From Sphagnum compactum (lineage: Eukaryota; Bryophyta; Sphagnopsida; Sphagnales): a stretch of 64,000 bases of DNA. The notes beneath the pieces were generated by a model. It was not told where the DNA came from. It did no database searches and worked only from the letters and a program-made list of their open reading frames with translations. The DNA lies in the NCBI GenBank assembly GCA_965153455.1, contig OZ234504.1:10106001-10170000 (forward strand), in the 5' to 3' direction. The position numbers and the translations under genes were made by a program. Shown piece after piece: positions 24,739 through 37,900 of the stretch; position 1 is the stretch's first letter; the number at the start of each line of letters is the position of its first letter.

Positions 24739-24780
24739 CTCAAGTTTTCTTCAAGTTAAAATTAAAAAGTTTTTGCCTAA

Positions 24781-24856
24781 TCCTGGTTAATCATGTGTAT
24801 GGAAATTTCTCAATATTCATCAGAGTTATTCAATAAGTACACATGATTAACTAGGA
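24781..24856. repeat. Short inverted repeat, 19-bp arms
   Basis: The arm TCCTGGTTAATCATGTGTA (24781-24799) is mirrored by TACACATGATTAACTAGGA (24838-24856) with one mismatch and a 38-nt spacer. It is the third foldback within 500 bp. Confidence 0.75.
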
Positions 24857-26349
24857 CATGTTTCTTAGTTAATCAGGTTTGGAAAGGGATAACCTAAAAA
24901 GAAATATTTCAATCTTCAATTTGACATTCATATTTCAGAGCTTTAGTACACATTGGAGTTGATTTTGAGCTCAGTACTTGTAAAAGCTTCGACGGTTAAA
25001 CATGACATTGGGCACAACTGCCCATAGTTTTCATGTTAATTGAAAGGTTAAGTACCACCTTTTATGGCCTGCATCAATCTACTCCTACTCTAGACATTTA
25101 CCTTTGAAATTAGAAATGCTAAAAGTCATCATCCTAATGACCATTCCAAAACATTGTAAATCCTACCGAAAATGTGAGGCTTTAGGTTATTCATTTTGAA
25201 ATAAATCTGTGGATTTTGGGCATTTTCAATTTGTTGTTTGATGACTGCAGTAGTCCACAATGATACTTCCAAATCAACAGAAAATTAGAATGAAAAGAAA
25301 TAAGTTGTTGTCATGTTAAATTTTGCTAGATTGAGGAAGGGATAAATACCATGCCAACGCAATTTAATGATCATATCCATGTTCAAATCAATTGTGGGGA
25401 TTTATAATAGTGCACAACTGCAGATAATTAGAGAACTTTCTCTTCCTTCCCAAACATATGCTCTTGATGTTGTATTTTTTAATATCCTCTGGAGTATATT
25501 CTGTATCATAGTGCAACACCAGGGTAAGGCCGAGCATCCAGCTTTAGGAATAAACCAGGTGACAGAACACATAAGCATAGTTGCATAAAGATCTTTAGTT
25601 CTCCTTCCAGAAAGGGTACAAAGGTAGAAGATTTTTCACTACTATACATAAATTCCCTCAGAATTTGCAGAAAGGGCAAGTGGAAGATAGTTTTTTAATA
25701 GCAGGAGACAACAACTAAGATTTATCCCTCCTCTAATATTGAATAATGTTCAGAAATCAATGTCAGGAATATTGTTCAACTCATTTAATTTGGGGTTTAG
25801 GGTTATTTCCCCCTAGGTATTTGACAAAACCCCTTGCATGAATGTTAATTTGCTGTCAGTACAAAGTCACTGGGGTTAAGGGTTAGATATACTTGACAGA
25901 AACACCTCCCCCACATCCCCACCCAACTCAAACGAATGTTCAGTTCTGTGTCCTATACTGTCACCAGGGGTTCAAGGGCTTTAACCCCCAAAAAATTAAT
26001 GAACCCTGCAAAAAATGTTTGCTACTATGTCCTTTCAAGCACTAATAATCTCATCACTGTCAAACCCATATTAGCTTTTGTCCTACAAAAAGGGTTTAGA
26101 GCCAAAGAATAGTCACCGTTCCATGTGCCATACGGCAGTACAAAATGGGGCAGAAATGAGCCACCACAGAATAACCTTCACTTCCGCACAATCATTACTA
26201 TCATCACTATACCCTACGTATATAGTAATCCCTCAAGACCTGGAAAGGCATATATTATGCATTGTAATGCAGCTATGTAATAAACAAATCAGAGGACGCC
26301 TGCTTTGTATTGGATTTCTAAGTCGGTATCCTGCAGGTTTGTCTTATGA
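24857..26349. other. Intergenic, includes methionine synthase 3' flank
   Basis: No gene is seen. The part next to 26350 should hold the 3' UTR and polyadenylation signals of the minus-strand methionine synthase gene. Open frames here lack any domain signature. Confidence 0.5.
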
Positions 26350-29300
26350 TTAGGCACTTGAGAGCTCGGTTCGCAATTGCTTGGCAGCCTTCACCATGTT
26401 GGTGAGGGCAGGCACAACTTCAGCATACTTGCGGGTCTTCAATCCACAGTCTGGGTTGATCCAGAGAACGTTGGATTCAAGTACTGCCAACATCTGCAAT
26501 GCCCATAAAAATATGCACATGGTTTTATTTTAGTCTCCATATTGAAGCTCTTGTATTTGGCTAGCTGGAGAGTGAATGGGCCCTTCTGTGACAGGGAAGA
26601 AGGTCCTACCTATACATATCAGAAAGACAGACAGTGGCACAATTGAAAAGAGTTTAGTTGTGGGAGCTGTTACCTTGCGTGCACGCTCTGCCATTTCCTC
26701 AAACCCAGGCACACGTGGAGAGTGGATGTCATAAACACCAGGGCCAATACCAGCACCATACACCACTCCCTCTCTGAAGACAGACAGGAGCTTCTCATCT
26801 GATCGAGAGTTTTCAATTGTGATAACATCAGCATCCATATCAATGATGGAGTGAATAATATCATTGAAGTTGGAGTAGCACATATGGGTGTGGATCTGCA
26901 CAGCATTCAACAATGAAATGATGCTCTCAGCATTTCAAGTTCATATCTTTCTTTTGCCCAAATATCTATCAGGAGATTTATCAACCAATGTGTCATCACA
27001 TCTCTCAACTGAAGAAAATTTTTTGACAGACCTGAGTAGTATCTTTCACCCCACAAGCAGTGATGCGGAAGCCATGCACAGCCCAATCCTGGTAGCTAGC
27101 TTGTTCTGCCTTGCGCAGAGGCAGGCCTTCACGGAGCGCAGCTTCATCAATCTGAATAACAGTAACTCCAGCAGCCTCCAGATCTTCAACCTCATCCTTA
27201 ATAGCCAAGGCAATTTGCATGCATGTTTCAGACCTACACAGGACATGACAAGACAATCAGAGTTGCCACCCATCACAATCTTGTTGCAGAAAGAGATGAC
27301 TCACAGCCTCACATGGGCACTCAAAGCCTCACCTGGGTTGATCATCTCTCACAAATGACCAGTTGAGAATAGTCACAGGACCAGTGAGCATGCCCTTCAT
27401 TGGGCGCTTTGTCAAGCTTTGAGCATATGTTGACCAGAATACAGTCATGGCCTTGGGACGGCTCACATCTCCATAAATGATTGGGGGTTTCACGCAGCGG
27501 GAACCATAAGACTGAACCCAGCCATTTCCAGAGAAGCAGAAACCTTCAAGTTGCTCACCAAAGTACTCAACCATGTCATTTCTCTGCAGGAAAACCATTG
27601 CAATTCATGTCAGCATCAAAGCTGCAAACAAATGTATCAACCATGTAGACAAAATTGATCAGCAAAGCATGTGACATGCAGCTATTCAAGCACTGAAGTA
27701 TACCTCAGGTTCACCATGGACAAGTACATCGATATCAAGCTCTTCTTGCAACTTCACCACACTGCTAATTTCACCCTGGATAGCTTTGACATACTCCTCC
27801 TCTGTAATCCTGCAATATCAAATCACCTCTACATTTATTTCTGGTGATTGCAACACTAGACAGAAGCAACAGATGACCGAGCTTCCTGATTAGCCTAGCT
27901 TAATTCAGTGTACAAAAACCTATCTCTCAAAGAATGTAAATAACATCCATAGTTTTCCAAACCATCTTCAGAAATAGAAATTGTGCTGCAGTTCCTTAAT
28001 ACTATGGACTTCAGTTGAACAAAGTTGTGAACTAGTGGTAATGACTCACTTGTTGTTCTTGAACTCACGGCGTACTCTGCGGAGCTCAGGTGTCTGAGGG
28101 AAGGAACCAATGGTGGTGGTTGGTAGAATAGGCAGATTCAAATGCTTCTGCTGCTCCTCCAACCGGATGCTAACATTGGTGGCACGTCGATGTTCAGAAT
28201 TCTTGAGTTCAGCAGCCTGTCAACAATTTGTATAAAATCAGCTCAACAATACTGAAGATTGGATATATGATGCCTCAAGAAATCTCCTAAATTAGCAAAT
28301 CAATTGCATTTGAGAACTTACAGCCTCCTGCACTGCCTTGTTGTGAACCCTTGGGGAAGACCTCCTTGATGCCAGTGCAGCAGCATTGGCAGAGAGAAAT
28401 TCCTGCAACACAAGTGATCAGCAGACAAAGTGAGCAACTGGAATCAACTGACAGATTCAAACACTGTACAGACTCTGATATGTCTCAACAAAGGGTGAAT
28501 AAGTCAATACTCATTCCAATACTTCTGCACCATGGCTGCAGTCTCATGCTGTTTTGACAACATACCTCATCTTTCTTGCCAGAGATTGCATTTGCAAGGG
28601 CCACAACCTCCAAGACCTTTTGGGCAGCAAATGCAAGCCAGGATTTTAACTCGCTATCCAACTTGGTCTCATTTTTCAAGTCCACAGCAGTATGCATAAG
28701 GGAGCATGATGTAGAGACAACAACCCTCTCTGCAAACCAACCCAACATAAGAGACAAAATACAACAGATCAAACTAATAAGGTAAAGCTTTTCTGTCTAA
28801 AACTGAAAATAACAGCAAGTAATGACAAAGCACCTTTTCCAAGAGTTTTTGCCAAGTCTTCCAAGATGGCAACTGATGCTACCAAATCATTAGTCCAGAC
28901 GTTGCGGCCATCAACTACTCCTGCAAACAAAGTCTTGCCAGCTGGAAGCCCAATCTTCTTGATAAGATCAAGGGACTTGGAACCACGGACAAGGTCAAGA
29001 CCAATGGCAGAAACAGACTCCAACTCAATGACCGTTCTGCACACCCACAAAAACAAAGAAAATAAGAAACAAGATGATTAGGACTGACCATGGGAAGCAG
29101 TGCTAGAGAATAAATCTCATGTGTTCCAGAAATAGGCCCAAATCATGCACTCACTTGTAAGTTTCCTCAGGAATGTCAGCAAAGTAAGTTTCCAAAAGCA
29201 ACTTCACACCAAGACCAGAACCAAGATTGGAGTAAGCCTTCTTGAATGCTTCAAGCTTGCTAGCCTCCAGATCAAGAACCAATGTAGGTTCATCAATCTG

Positions 29301-30413
29301 CACAAACTTGGCACCAGCTTCCTCTAACTCTCCCAACACTTGCCTGTTAACACAAAGCCCACATTGAAAGTCACACACATTGCTAGTGGGTTGATGGCAA
29401 GCACGATGCAATAATCATAAAAACAAAGATGTGACAGGGGCTCTGGTGGCAGCCAAGGAGACTTTCATCCTACTTACTTGTACACTGGCAGAAGGGAGTC
29501 AAGAAGGGAAAGAGTGTCGAAGTTCTTGGGTGCAGCCTTGTCAGCCTTAGCAAGTAGAAGGTAGGAGACTGGTCCCACGAGCACTGGTACAGTCTCAATG
29601 CCAAGCTATAAAAGCAAAAAGGAGAAAGAGAGATCAAATCCCAGTGCACATAAAGCTGGCCATAAATGAAACATGAAGCAAATGTCCTGAAATGATCTGA
29701 AGAAACTATCTTCTGCAGCAGATAAGCTGACAAAGCCAGAAGATTTTCAACAAAGAATGTGTACTTACCTCCTTGGCTTCCTTGTACTCACTGACCGCCT
29801 TCCGTGATGAGAGGGCAAACTTTGTCTCAGGACTGAGCTCCGGGACAATGTAGTGGCTGTGCAGAAAAAAGGAGAGATGATCTCTACCATGAGAGACTCA
29901 CAATGTACCGTGCATGCCTAGTCTGAAATCAGATCCTACTCTCTAAGCTTGTGGCAGCACGTCATCACAAGCAACACAGTCTAACAGAGTACTAACAACA
30001 TAGCCAGTCACTCATGCAAGATAAAGATGTTCCCCACTGGCACAGTAAGAACCGCTTGCTTACTAGTTGGTGTCGAACCACTTCGTCATTTCCATGGCAG
30101 GCTGCGTGGCGTTACCACGAGCCATTGAGAAGTAGATATCAAGTCCAATCTCACCACCAGTCCAACCGTAACGGGGAGGGACCGCTCCAACAAGAGCTGT
30201 AGTGTCCAAGACCTGATCATAATACGAGAAGGTGTTGCTTGGGATCAGTGTGACACCAGCGTCAGCCATCTGCTTCCAGATCGCATGTCTCAAGTCCTTG
30301 GCCGTCTTCTCGAGATCAGATGCAGCCGTCTTCTTGTCCCAGAAAGACTCCAAAGCAAACTTGAGCTCCCTCTTGGGGCCCATGCGCGGGTAACCAACCA
30401 CATGAGAAGTCAT
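26350..30413 (-). CDS. METE: Cobalamin-independent methionine synthase, 13 coding exons, 764 aa, intact
   Basis: Transfers a methyl group from 5-methyltetrahydrofolate (polyglutamate) to homocysteine, giving methionine and so feeding the SAM cycle. Inferred exons on the minus strand are 30413-30064, 29856-29769, 29605-29478, 29343-29155, 29036-28834, 28729-28566, 28402-28322, 28216-28050, 27809-27704, 27583-27333, 27233-27032, 26895-26674 and 26493-26350. The sum of 2295 nt is exactly in frame and the length equals the plant family (about 765 aa). The N-terminus is [20 protein letters not shown]. The zinc ligands His647, Cys649 (THMCYSNF), Glu671 (VITIENSRS) and Cys733 ([10 protein letters not shown]) are all present at the numbering usual for plant MetE. 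No organelle target peptide is visible, so a cytosolic form is likely. An upstream in-frame Met at 30464 exists, but the family start and an acceptor AG just upstream favour 30413. Confidence 0.95.
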
Positions 30414-30433
30414 GGTTTCTGTTTTGTCACCTG

Positions 30434-31233
30434 CTCGCATCATGTCAAGCATCGATTGAAACAAACGACCAATAGTTATTTCTTACAACCAACAACATCG
30501 GGAAACAAGAGAAAGAAGACCATTTCTGTGCAACAATAGCTGAAGCACTGTAACAGAGGACGAGGACCAATGCTGTCTACAGAATAACAAATGTTGTACA
30601 TAGAGCCCTCGTAAACCTCTGAAAGACATTTGTAGCTCATCATTCCTCGAATCCAGAAGCTGTTTTGTTGCTGATTTTTTTAAAAAGAAGTTCACCTCTC
30701 GAGATCTTAGCCATTGCCGTGATCAAACTTCACTCACTTTTTTACAAGCCTCAAATGCAACTATGTTCCTCCAAAAATCAAAGAAAAGACTCCGGAAACT
30801 ACTCATTAACAAAGCCAGAGACAGACAGGAAGTTCACTGTAAACAAACAGTTTAAAGACCCAAAAAAAAACCTTCAGATCCAAATCTCAACCGAAAACGA
30901 ATAGAAAAGCAACACGACACATCGATACAGATCTTTCAGAGCAAGGAAACCGCTTCAACAATACAGAGATCTATCAACATTGACCGGTAAAAAGTTCAAT
31001 ATTCCCGGAGCAAAATGCAAGATCTAAGTGGCAAAAGAAACATTTCTTTTTCGTCGAACAAAAATGAGCGAAAGAGGAAAAAGCAGTAGGATCTCCAGAT
31101 CGCGAACACGCACCAACCGATCCACAGCAGAAAAACAAACAAGCAAAAACAAAAACAGAAGCGAGTTTGATCAAAGCATTTCTGACACGGAGAGCAGAGA
31201 AAGAAATGAAGAGAAATGCTGCAGACGGTACCT
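30434..31233 (-). other. Probable 5' UTR intron and leader of the methionine synthase gene
   Basis: A donor-like site CAG|GTACCG (intron starting at 31232) and an acceptor GCGAGCAG just upstream of the 30413 start codon suggest a leader intron of about 0.8 kb. Leader introns are common in plant methionine synthase genes. The first exon would lie at about 31233-31370 in AG-rich DNA (GAGAGAGAGG near 31372-31381). Plus- and minus-strand open frames here carry no domain and are probably chance. Confidence 0.45.
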
Positions 31234-31379
31234 GATGTGCGTGTGAGAGAAAAAGGAGAGGCAGAGAGATGGCGAGTGCGTCGCAGCGGCAGAATCCACA
31301 AGCAAAACCACAAGAGCCACAAAACACAAACTCTGTACGAACGCAAACAGACACAACACGGCGCTATAAAGAGAGAGAG

Positions 31380-31480
31380 GAGCACGTGAACCTACCTATC
31401 TCTCAACCTCCTTCCTACTTATCTACCTACCTTCCTACCTAGTTACCTGCTTATTTCCTTATTTACTTACTTACCTGCTT
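31380..31480. repeat. CCTAC/CTTAC-rich low-complexity tract
   Basis: An irregular series of CCTACC, CTTACTT and TACCTAC words lies just upstream of the methionine synthase leader. It shares its composition with the 22.4-23.5 kb cluster. Confidence 0.6.
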
Positions 31481-32170
31481 TTTCTTACCACGAAAGTGAA
31501 ACAATTTTCTAGTCTGTTAGGTAGTTTCGGATGTTTCACTATCCGATTTTATATACTTTCCGGCTCCACTCAGATACCCGGATAGCGTGCCTATTAACAC
31601 CCTGGTGAAGTTTAACTACCATAAGGTTATCAGGTAACTATGTAGGGGAAATTTATTACTATTACGGCGGCTTGTGCCTCTAGCTATTATAGTTGTCACG
31701 CCATTCCTTTTTCTTTACCCCTAACATTTTTTTACATTATATTCTGTTCGGGAGTTTCAGGTCTTCGAAAGCATTCAGTACTTAACGGGTATACGTTGAC
31801 TTGTTGATATCTGGGTGAGCAGTGCTAGTGATTTTGTCTTAATTACCAACCAAAATTACCTCAATTGGCAAGTTCGAAAATTTTACACTATGAAATTTGC
31901 TGTCTTCTACCATTTGGGTTAGTAAGTAGTAGGCTAACCAAGGCTGGAAGTTTTTCCCCTGGCCAAAACCGTAGACGCAAGTTTGTATTTGATTTGGTAG
32001 GTATGTTGTCAGGTTAGAAGGTGGGTAGATAAAGGTGCCCAATGGTTTTTTTTTTCCTTGTTACTTTTCATTTTTACTCTGGGCTTGTGGCTTGTGGTGC
32101 CAGGCTGTGTGTCAGAGTAGCGTGGGCCGGGAGTGGTCACCTTACGACCTGAGCTCGGCTGCCTGCCTAC

Positions 32171-32475
32171 CAGCCTTTTTTTTTTGGCGGAATTTCGCCA
32201 GAAAGGCGAAATTGAAAAATTAAGAATTCGAAAATGTAGTGATTTTGGAGGTCTTCAATCGCCAGAAGTGAGGAAAAAAAACATGTTTTGAAAAAAATTC
32301 TCTTTTTTTTCATCTGTAGCCCCAAAAAGAAAAGGATGACTAAATTTTTGTACTTCACATATGGTTAATAGCAGTTTTGGCTACATCTTTCTAGGCATAT
32401 TGGCCACTTTTTCTACATCTTCAAATGGACGATCGCCACTTTGGCTAAAAACAAAAATTCGTAAGAAAATCACTG
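32171..32475. mobile_element. hAT-like MITE upstream of the methionine synthase gene
   Basis: Flanked by a perfect 8-bp target duplication CTGCCTAC (32163-32170 and 32476-32483). The left end is CAGCC, a T-run, then GGCGGAATTTCGCC; the right end is GTAAGAAAATCACTG. The ends pair as CAG...CTG with a T-rich start, in line with hAT termini. The length is 305 bp and there is no coding. It is homologous to 7320-7638 in inverted orientation and shares terminal structure with 53987-54271. A CACGTG G-box word lies just outside it at about 32508-32513. Confidence 0.88.
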
Positions 32476-32483
32476 CTGCCTAC

Positions 32484-34920
32484 CCGCCGTCAGCCGGGGA
32501 GATCTCACACGTGGGGACCACCGCACAGTTCGCTTCTCGTTGGGAACGAAAGTGGGAACGGGTCGTCGTCCCCCCTAACAATAAAACCGGACGGGTTGTC
32601 CAGAACCCTGGATAAGTGTTTAGCCGTTGACAGTTTTTCGTTTCCAATTGTTTTCCGTCACCATTGATAGGTGTTTAATTGTTGACAGTTTATTGAACCT
32701 GGAACAATGTACATAGTTTCTATGCGAACCTGCAAGCCTTGGTACCATCTCAAAATAAAAAGGCAGGCCAACAACTTACTTAACCACCCTAAATGTAAAC
32801 CATTACTTGTATTTGTATTTGGTCGCCACATTTTGAGGAATGTTCTTCAACAGTTTTTAGGGTGAGCTATGAGTTCAATTTTTGGGAACTTCATGGTATG
32901 TTTCCTATTTCAATTGGTTAGAACTTGCCATAAGGGGCAAAGCCATTTGATGATTGTTATAATAGCCCAAATGATAGAAAAGTTTTTGGCCCAAAGATAT
33001 TTTCACAACACAAACATGGGTCTTACATTCTCCAGCTAAAATGAAAAATGACTACATTTTATCTGAATGTTTGCTTGAATTCTCCATATTAAATAAATGG
33101 TTTAAAAAGTTCCAGTGTGCCTGGTTGGCTCATGACTCATGACATATTTTCATGCTTGTGTGGGCATGTCAATATGCTTTTTTGTTCATTCTTTAAATCC
33201 CAAGATAATGAAAGAAGCGTTTTCAGTATGGTGAGACTGGAGTACTTTTTTCAATTTTATGATATCAACAAAAATTGGCCAATTTTTCAGAAGAAAGAAA
33301 AAATAGTCGAATTGTCACTAGAAACGTTCCCAAAAGTTTTGAATTTTTTTGGGTCACAAAACAATAAAATTTGTGAGAAAGAAATCACAGCTTAAGACCC
33401 CTGAGTATTGGATCATTCAAAGACCCTGGGCAGAGGATGAACTAGAGTTTCAAATTAAGGACGCCATGACACGGGAAGCAAGACCTGGTCACAGAATCAT
33501 GGGGCCAATGATGGGAAAATACCTATTGAGTATTTTGGTTTGCTGTTTGGTCTCAAGTTATCTATAAAACAATGGTTTTTCAAGCTCAATTGGTTCATGC
33601 ATAAAACTCTTTGAGGCCAAGAACTAGGAACCAAGTCTTTAACCCTTCATATGTTCTCATTATTTTCCCCTTGATATCATGCTTCATCTCACCTTTATTG
33701 CTGTCCTCAAATTCGACTCTAAAATAAGAATGCGTCATGAAAATCCCCAAAGATTCACAAGCGTGCATGCCAATGGGAAGATAAATGTGCATGGTAAAGC
33801 CCCAGGGTGAGGGCATTACTGAAATAAGGGTGCAGAAGGCAAGAGCCAAGCACAAGCCCAACCTCAATAATGCTCTTGCATTGGGCTTTACACAGCATAC
33901 AAATCAATGCAACCTTCAAAGAGCAGGGCATTATGTTTTTTGCAAAGCCTGTCACTAGAATAGAATGCCTGCATTGAAAACAAAATGGCCACTCAGATGG
34001 AAGAGGAATAATTGCACTCTATAACATGCCCTCCAGGGGGACTACAAAAATTGCAAGAGGTGTTTTTATAAACCTGAAAATGGAAAAGAGAGAAAAACAA
34101 AGGAAAAAGGAGGAGGAGCTGAAATAGGATTAAATTTGATCACATGTTAGAGATCTCAAGCAAGAATCACGTTCAAGAAACATTGGCCCCAGGGTGGTGA
34201 GTTGGTTAATCCAAGTTGAGAGTTATCATTTTTCACCATTGGGATCATTACAGAGCCAAAATGTGATGAAATTTAAAACTCATTTCTGAAAGAAAGTGTT
34301 TGACGTTGACTCTTAGTGGGAAGTCGTTAGGAGTAGTTCCACCAATATGATCACTCCATTAGGTTGGACCTTGACCTCAAACCGTTGTGAAAAGTTACTT
34401 TTAAAGTCTTCATTTCCTAAGCCAAAATACGGAGATGCTGAAGTCGCATACCACTTCGTTAATACACAAGAGTTGATCGAATTTTTGGGTTGGTCTGGTC
34501 ATCTGGTACCACCTATGTTAAAAAAGCCACAGAGAACCAACAGCCACTGGTCCGTCAGCCATTGGAAGCCTGTTTTTGACTTACTTATGGATGAAACCCC
34601 AACTCAGTTCAGGTCAAATTTCACCTGGGTAAACCATGCTGTAAAGGATAGGTCCTATAAGTAGGTATGTAGGATAATAGGTGATTATTACATAAGGAGA
34701 TAGATGCATGTAGATGTTTAGTACATAGGCAAGAGCTAGTGGGTTGGTAGTAAAAACAGAAACCTGGGGATATTTTAGACTTGTTTGGGACTTTCTCACA
34801 CACACAGGCCCTTCAGTTTTCTGAACTCAAAAACTGTTAACACATGCCATCCATGTTAGTGGCCACTGTGACGTGTTATAGCTGGCTCTGACATGTCAAG
34901 AATAGAAGCTATTTACATGT
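32484..34920. other. Intergenic DNA without recognisable genes
   Basis: A plus-strand frame at 34347-34664 (105 aa) is open from an ATG but has no domain that I recognise and no supporting context. Other frames are shorter. No repeat structure stands out. Confidence 0.45.
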
Positions 34921-34935
34921 ATAGCAATTGTATAG

Positions 34936-34957
34936 ATATATATATATATATATATAT
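34936..34957. repeat. (AT)n microsatellite
   Basis: About 11 uninterrupted AT units. Confidence 0.9.
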
Positions 34958-37900
34958 TATAGAGAAAATATTTTTAAAATATAAATAGGTGATCATACAA
35001 TTATGGTGAGCAGAGACCAAGAGAGATCCAAATATGAAAATCGTGTGCCACAATGTTTTCACCCATGTTGCAATCTACCTAACTAACATGGGACCCATTT
35101 GATATTTCTAGAGGCAACTAGCCTACCTCTCAAATACAAATAAGAAATTGCATCATGCGCTTCTCGTGATTTTAAAATCTGGGCAAGCCACATAAAATAG
35201 AATCCACATACCTCCAGGGGAAAGAGGGGAATCACTCACAATTTACCAGCAAAATTCACCCTTTGCCAGTTGTTGAGGCAAAAATAAATGTACCAACGCG
35301 TTGTTGTCATAACCGATCACCAATCATGTGCCAAAGCACTAACTAGGTAGTGAAGTGATATAGGTATTTGGCTTCCACCAAAAAAGATAGGTAGGTATTG
35401 TCTGACAACTGGCCTTCAACCATGTACATCCCATGATGTCCAATTTTCTTTCTAAACTGAGCCAGTTTTGAGGTTTTTGATTACCTTATTCAAAGGAGGC
35501 ATGATTGTTGTGGTCAGAGTTTTTCCTTGCAGTGAAGCAGGAGGCACCAAGCCACCAAAACCCAAAAATAAGTCCCGGACTTTTATTTATAGTCGAAAGA
35601 TCAATCGGTGTGCTTTCCAACAAGAGCAGTGACAGGTGACAACTTACAAGCATAATCTATTATGGAATTCAGAGTTGGTAGGTGAATGTCTCCCATTGCA
35701 TTTGCCTTAGCAGGTATTTAAGGTTGAAGGTAGCCTTAACATCTTATTTTGATGGGTTATTGTTTTCTTGCCCTTCATAACAAGGGGGATTTTTTTTGGG
35801 TATGCAATCGAAAGACCTTTTGGTAAGCATTCATCTTTCATCTAAAAGACATTTAATGGGTGTCAAATGTTTTGTTTTTATCTTTGAAATCACCACTTAT
35901 TATGATAACACTAATTTCAAAGGAACCAATGAGAGAAGCACATCTTTCATTTACCTTTGATGCCCCTTTTACATATAATCATTTATCTTATATTATTGCT
36001 TATGTGAAAAGTTGAGAAACAAGAGAAAATGTGACGTAAAGTGCAAGAAGGCACTCCACAAAATAAGTGATGGTCCAGGTGGGGGCCATTTCTTGAGAAG
36101 CACTATCTCATCAACAAACACTCCAAGTCAACCACATGTACACGTAACAATCAATGTTGAATTTCACTTTTTTTTATTAGCATTAATCTTTATTGAAATA
36201 AACACATGTTTGACACCCCCTAATGAACAAATTCAAACAAAATTCAAAACATTTTGCGTCATCTTTATTTTTAATCTATCTCTTTTAATCTCCCACAAAA
36301 GAAACATAAAATATGTTGCATGATTGATCTAGAGAAGAGATTTTTGAAAGAACGTTATCATGCACATTTTTTCAAGTTGTCCAATTTGATTGGTTATGTA
36401 GTACCTCTTTGCAAGTTGTGGAAATTTAAGAAAGCATTTCAAAAATATATATTGTGTAACATATAGAATCTAGATGACATGACTAGAGTAATAAAAAGGA
36501 AGTCATTCTCCCACTTCTTTCTTGTTCATGGTTCATGTATTAATAACAAAATGAACACAAGTAACATATTATAGTTTTGTACGGTAATAATGACATGGTA
36601 ACAACTATAGTAGCCTAAAGCCTTAGGCCAACTATTATACAAATGCATATCACGTAACAATTGTTGGATATGATCCTCATCTTTTTTTTCAATAATCTTG
36701 CTTGTGTTTTTTTTTCAATGTTTAAAATTTAATTTTGACTAGTGCTTAAGATATTAGGTTGGTTCTTTGGCTCATTTTTTTATCTAGATTGGAATTTTGG
36801 TAGACTATATTTGAATCTAGGGACCATGTAGCTAACCTCTCGTTAAAATTACAACTTGAACTTATAATAGACTATTGTCCTTTCTTAAACAAGTGCAAGT
36901 TCTTTAGCTATATAAATATAAACTATTGAAAAGGAAAACAACCAAACCTTCCATGTTATGTATGTTATTGATTTTAAATTGATTATACAAAACAATCAAT
37001 ACACTATTTTTTTTATTGAAAGTTGTGCATTAGTTGGAAAAAACTAATGTTTTGTTAGGCCTCAACCCCAAAGGGGGAAGGACTATCGCTTCTGGTTAGT
37101 AGCCAAGGTTGGATTTGCTTATAGTAAATTGTTTATTCACATAGGCATTTGTTTGTGATACTTCATTTGTTTAGTTTGGGGTTGGATTCACATTGCGGGT
37201 GTTTTATAATAGATTGTTGTGTTCATACATGAGAGGTAAGAGGTAAATGATTTTAGGGTTAAGTTTTGGTGGGAAGTGACAGCTGGTTATTGTAGGTGAA
37301 GGTTTTTTTGTAGTTTTTATTCATAGAGATTGCTATTGCTTAGCAAAGGGGGATTATGGTTTCATTATTGTCATTGGATTTTGTTTGTAATTCTTGGGTT
37401 TCCATTGTAATTCTAACAAGGTTTTTTTTTTTTTTTTGGAAAATGGGTGACGTCGTGATAAGAAGGTGTACAATATGTATTTTGGTTGGGAGGAAGGTAG
37501 TGTGGAAGGAACAAGGGCGAAAGCCTTCAAGAGTTATAGTTGCGTGAATTTTTTTCTTTTTGTTTTTTTCATTGTTTTTATTTTATTCTAATTATGTTGT
37601 TTTGTTTGTTCGGCTTATTGCAACTTGAGGGAATACTTGAGGTGCATTTTTTTCCTTTTGTTTTGTTTGACCTTTGGTGTTGTATTGTTTCAATATACTA
37701 CAACTAGAACTTCTTTTTTTTCAAGGGCATCACATCAAGTTAGGCTTTTCTATGTTTTTGGTCTTTTTCCTTGTTTTGTTGTTATGATTTTTATCATCCA
37801 TAGAAAAAGTATGTTTTGTTTTGTTTTCTAGTTCTGTGACTTTGTATTTGGTTATTGTTATTACCCTTCATGTCGACAACTTTTTGTTCTTTACTACTAT

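Noticed and set aside
30974-31385. Overlapping minus-strand open frames of 126-129 codons at the methionine synthase leader
   Set aside because: Cys/Phe/Ser-rich products come from the pyrimidine-rich leader and intron sequence. Two frames are open at once, and neither has a domain.
34347-34664. 105-codon plus-strand open frame
   Set aside because: No domain, no flanking gene structure, and of a length expected by chance in 64 kb.
36012-36323. 103-codon plus-strand open frame with hydrophobic stretches
   Set aside because: The hydrophobicity follows from T-rich codons (Phe, Leu, Ile) in AT-rich DNA. No motif or context.
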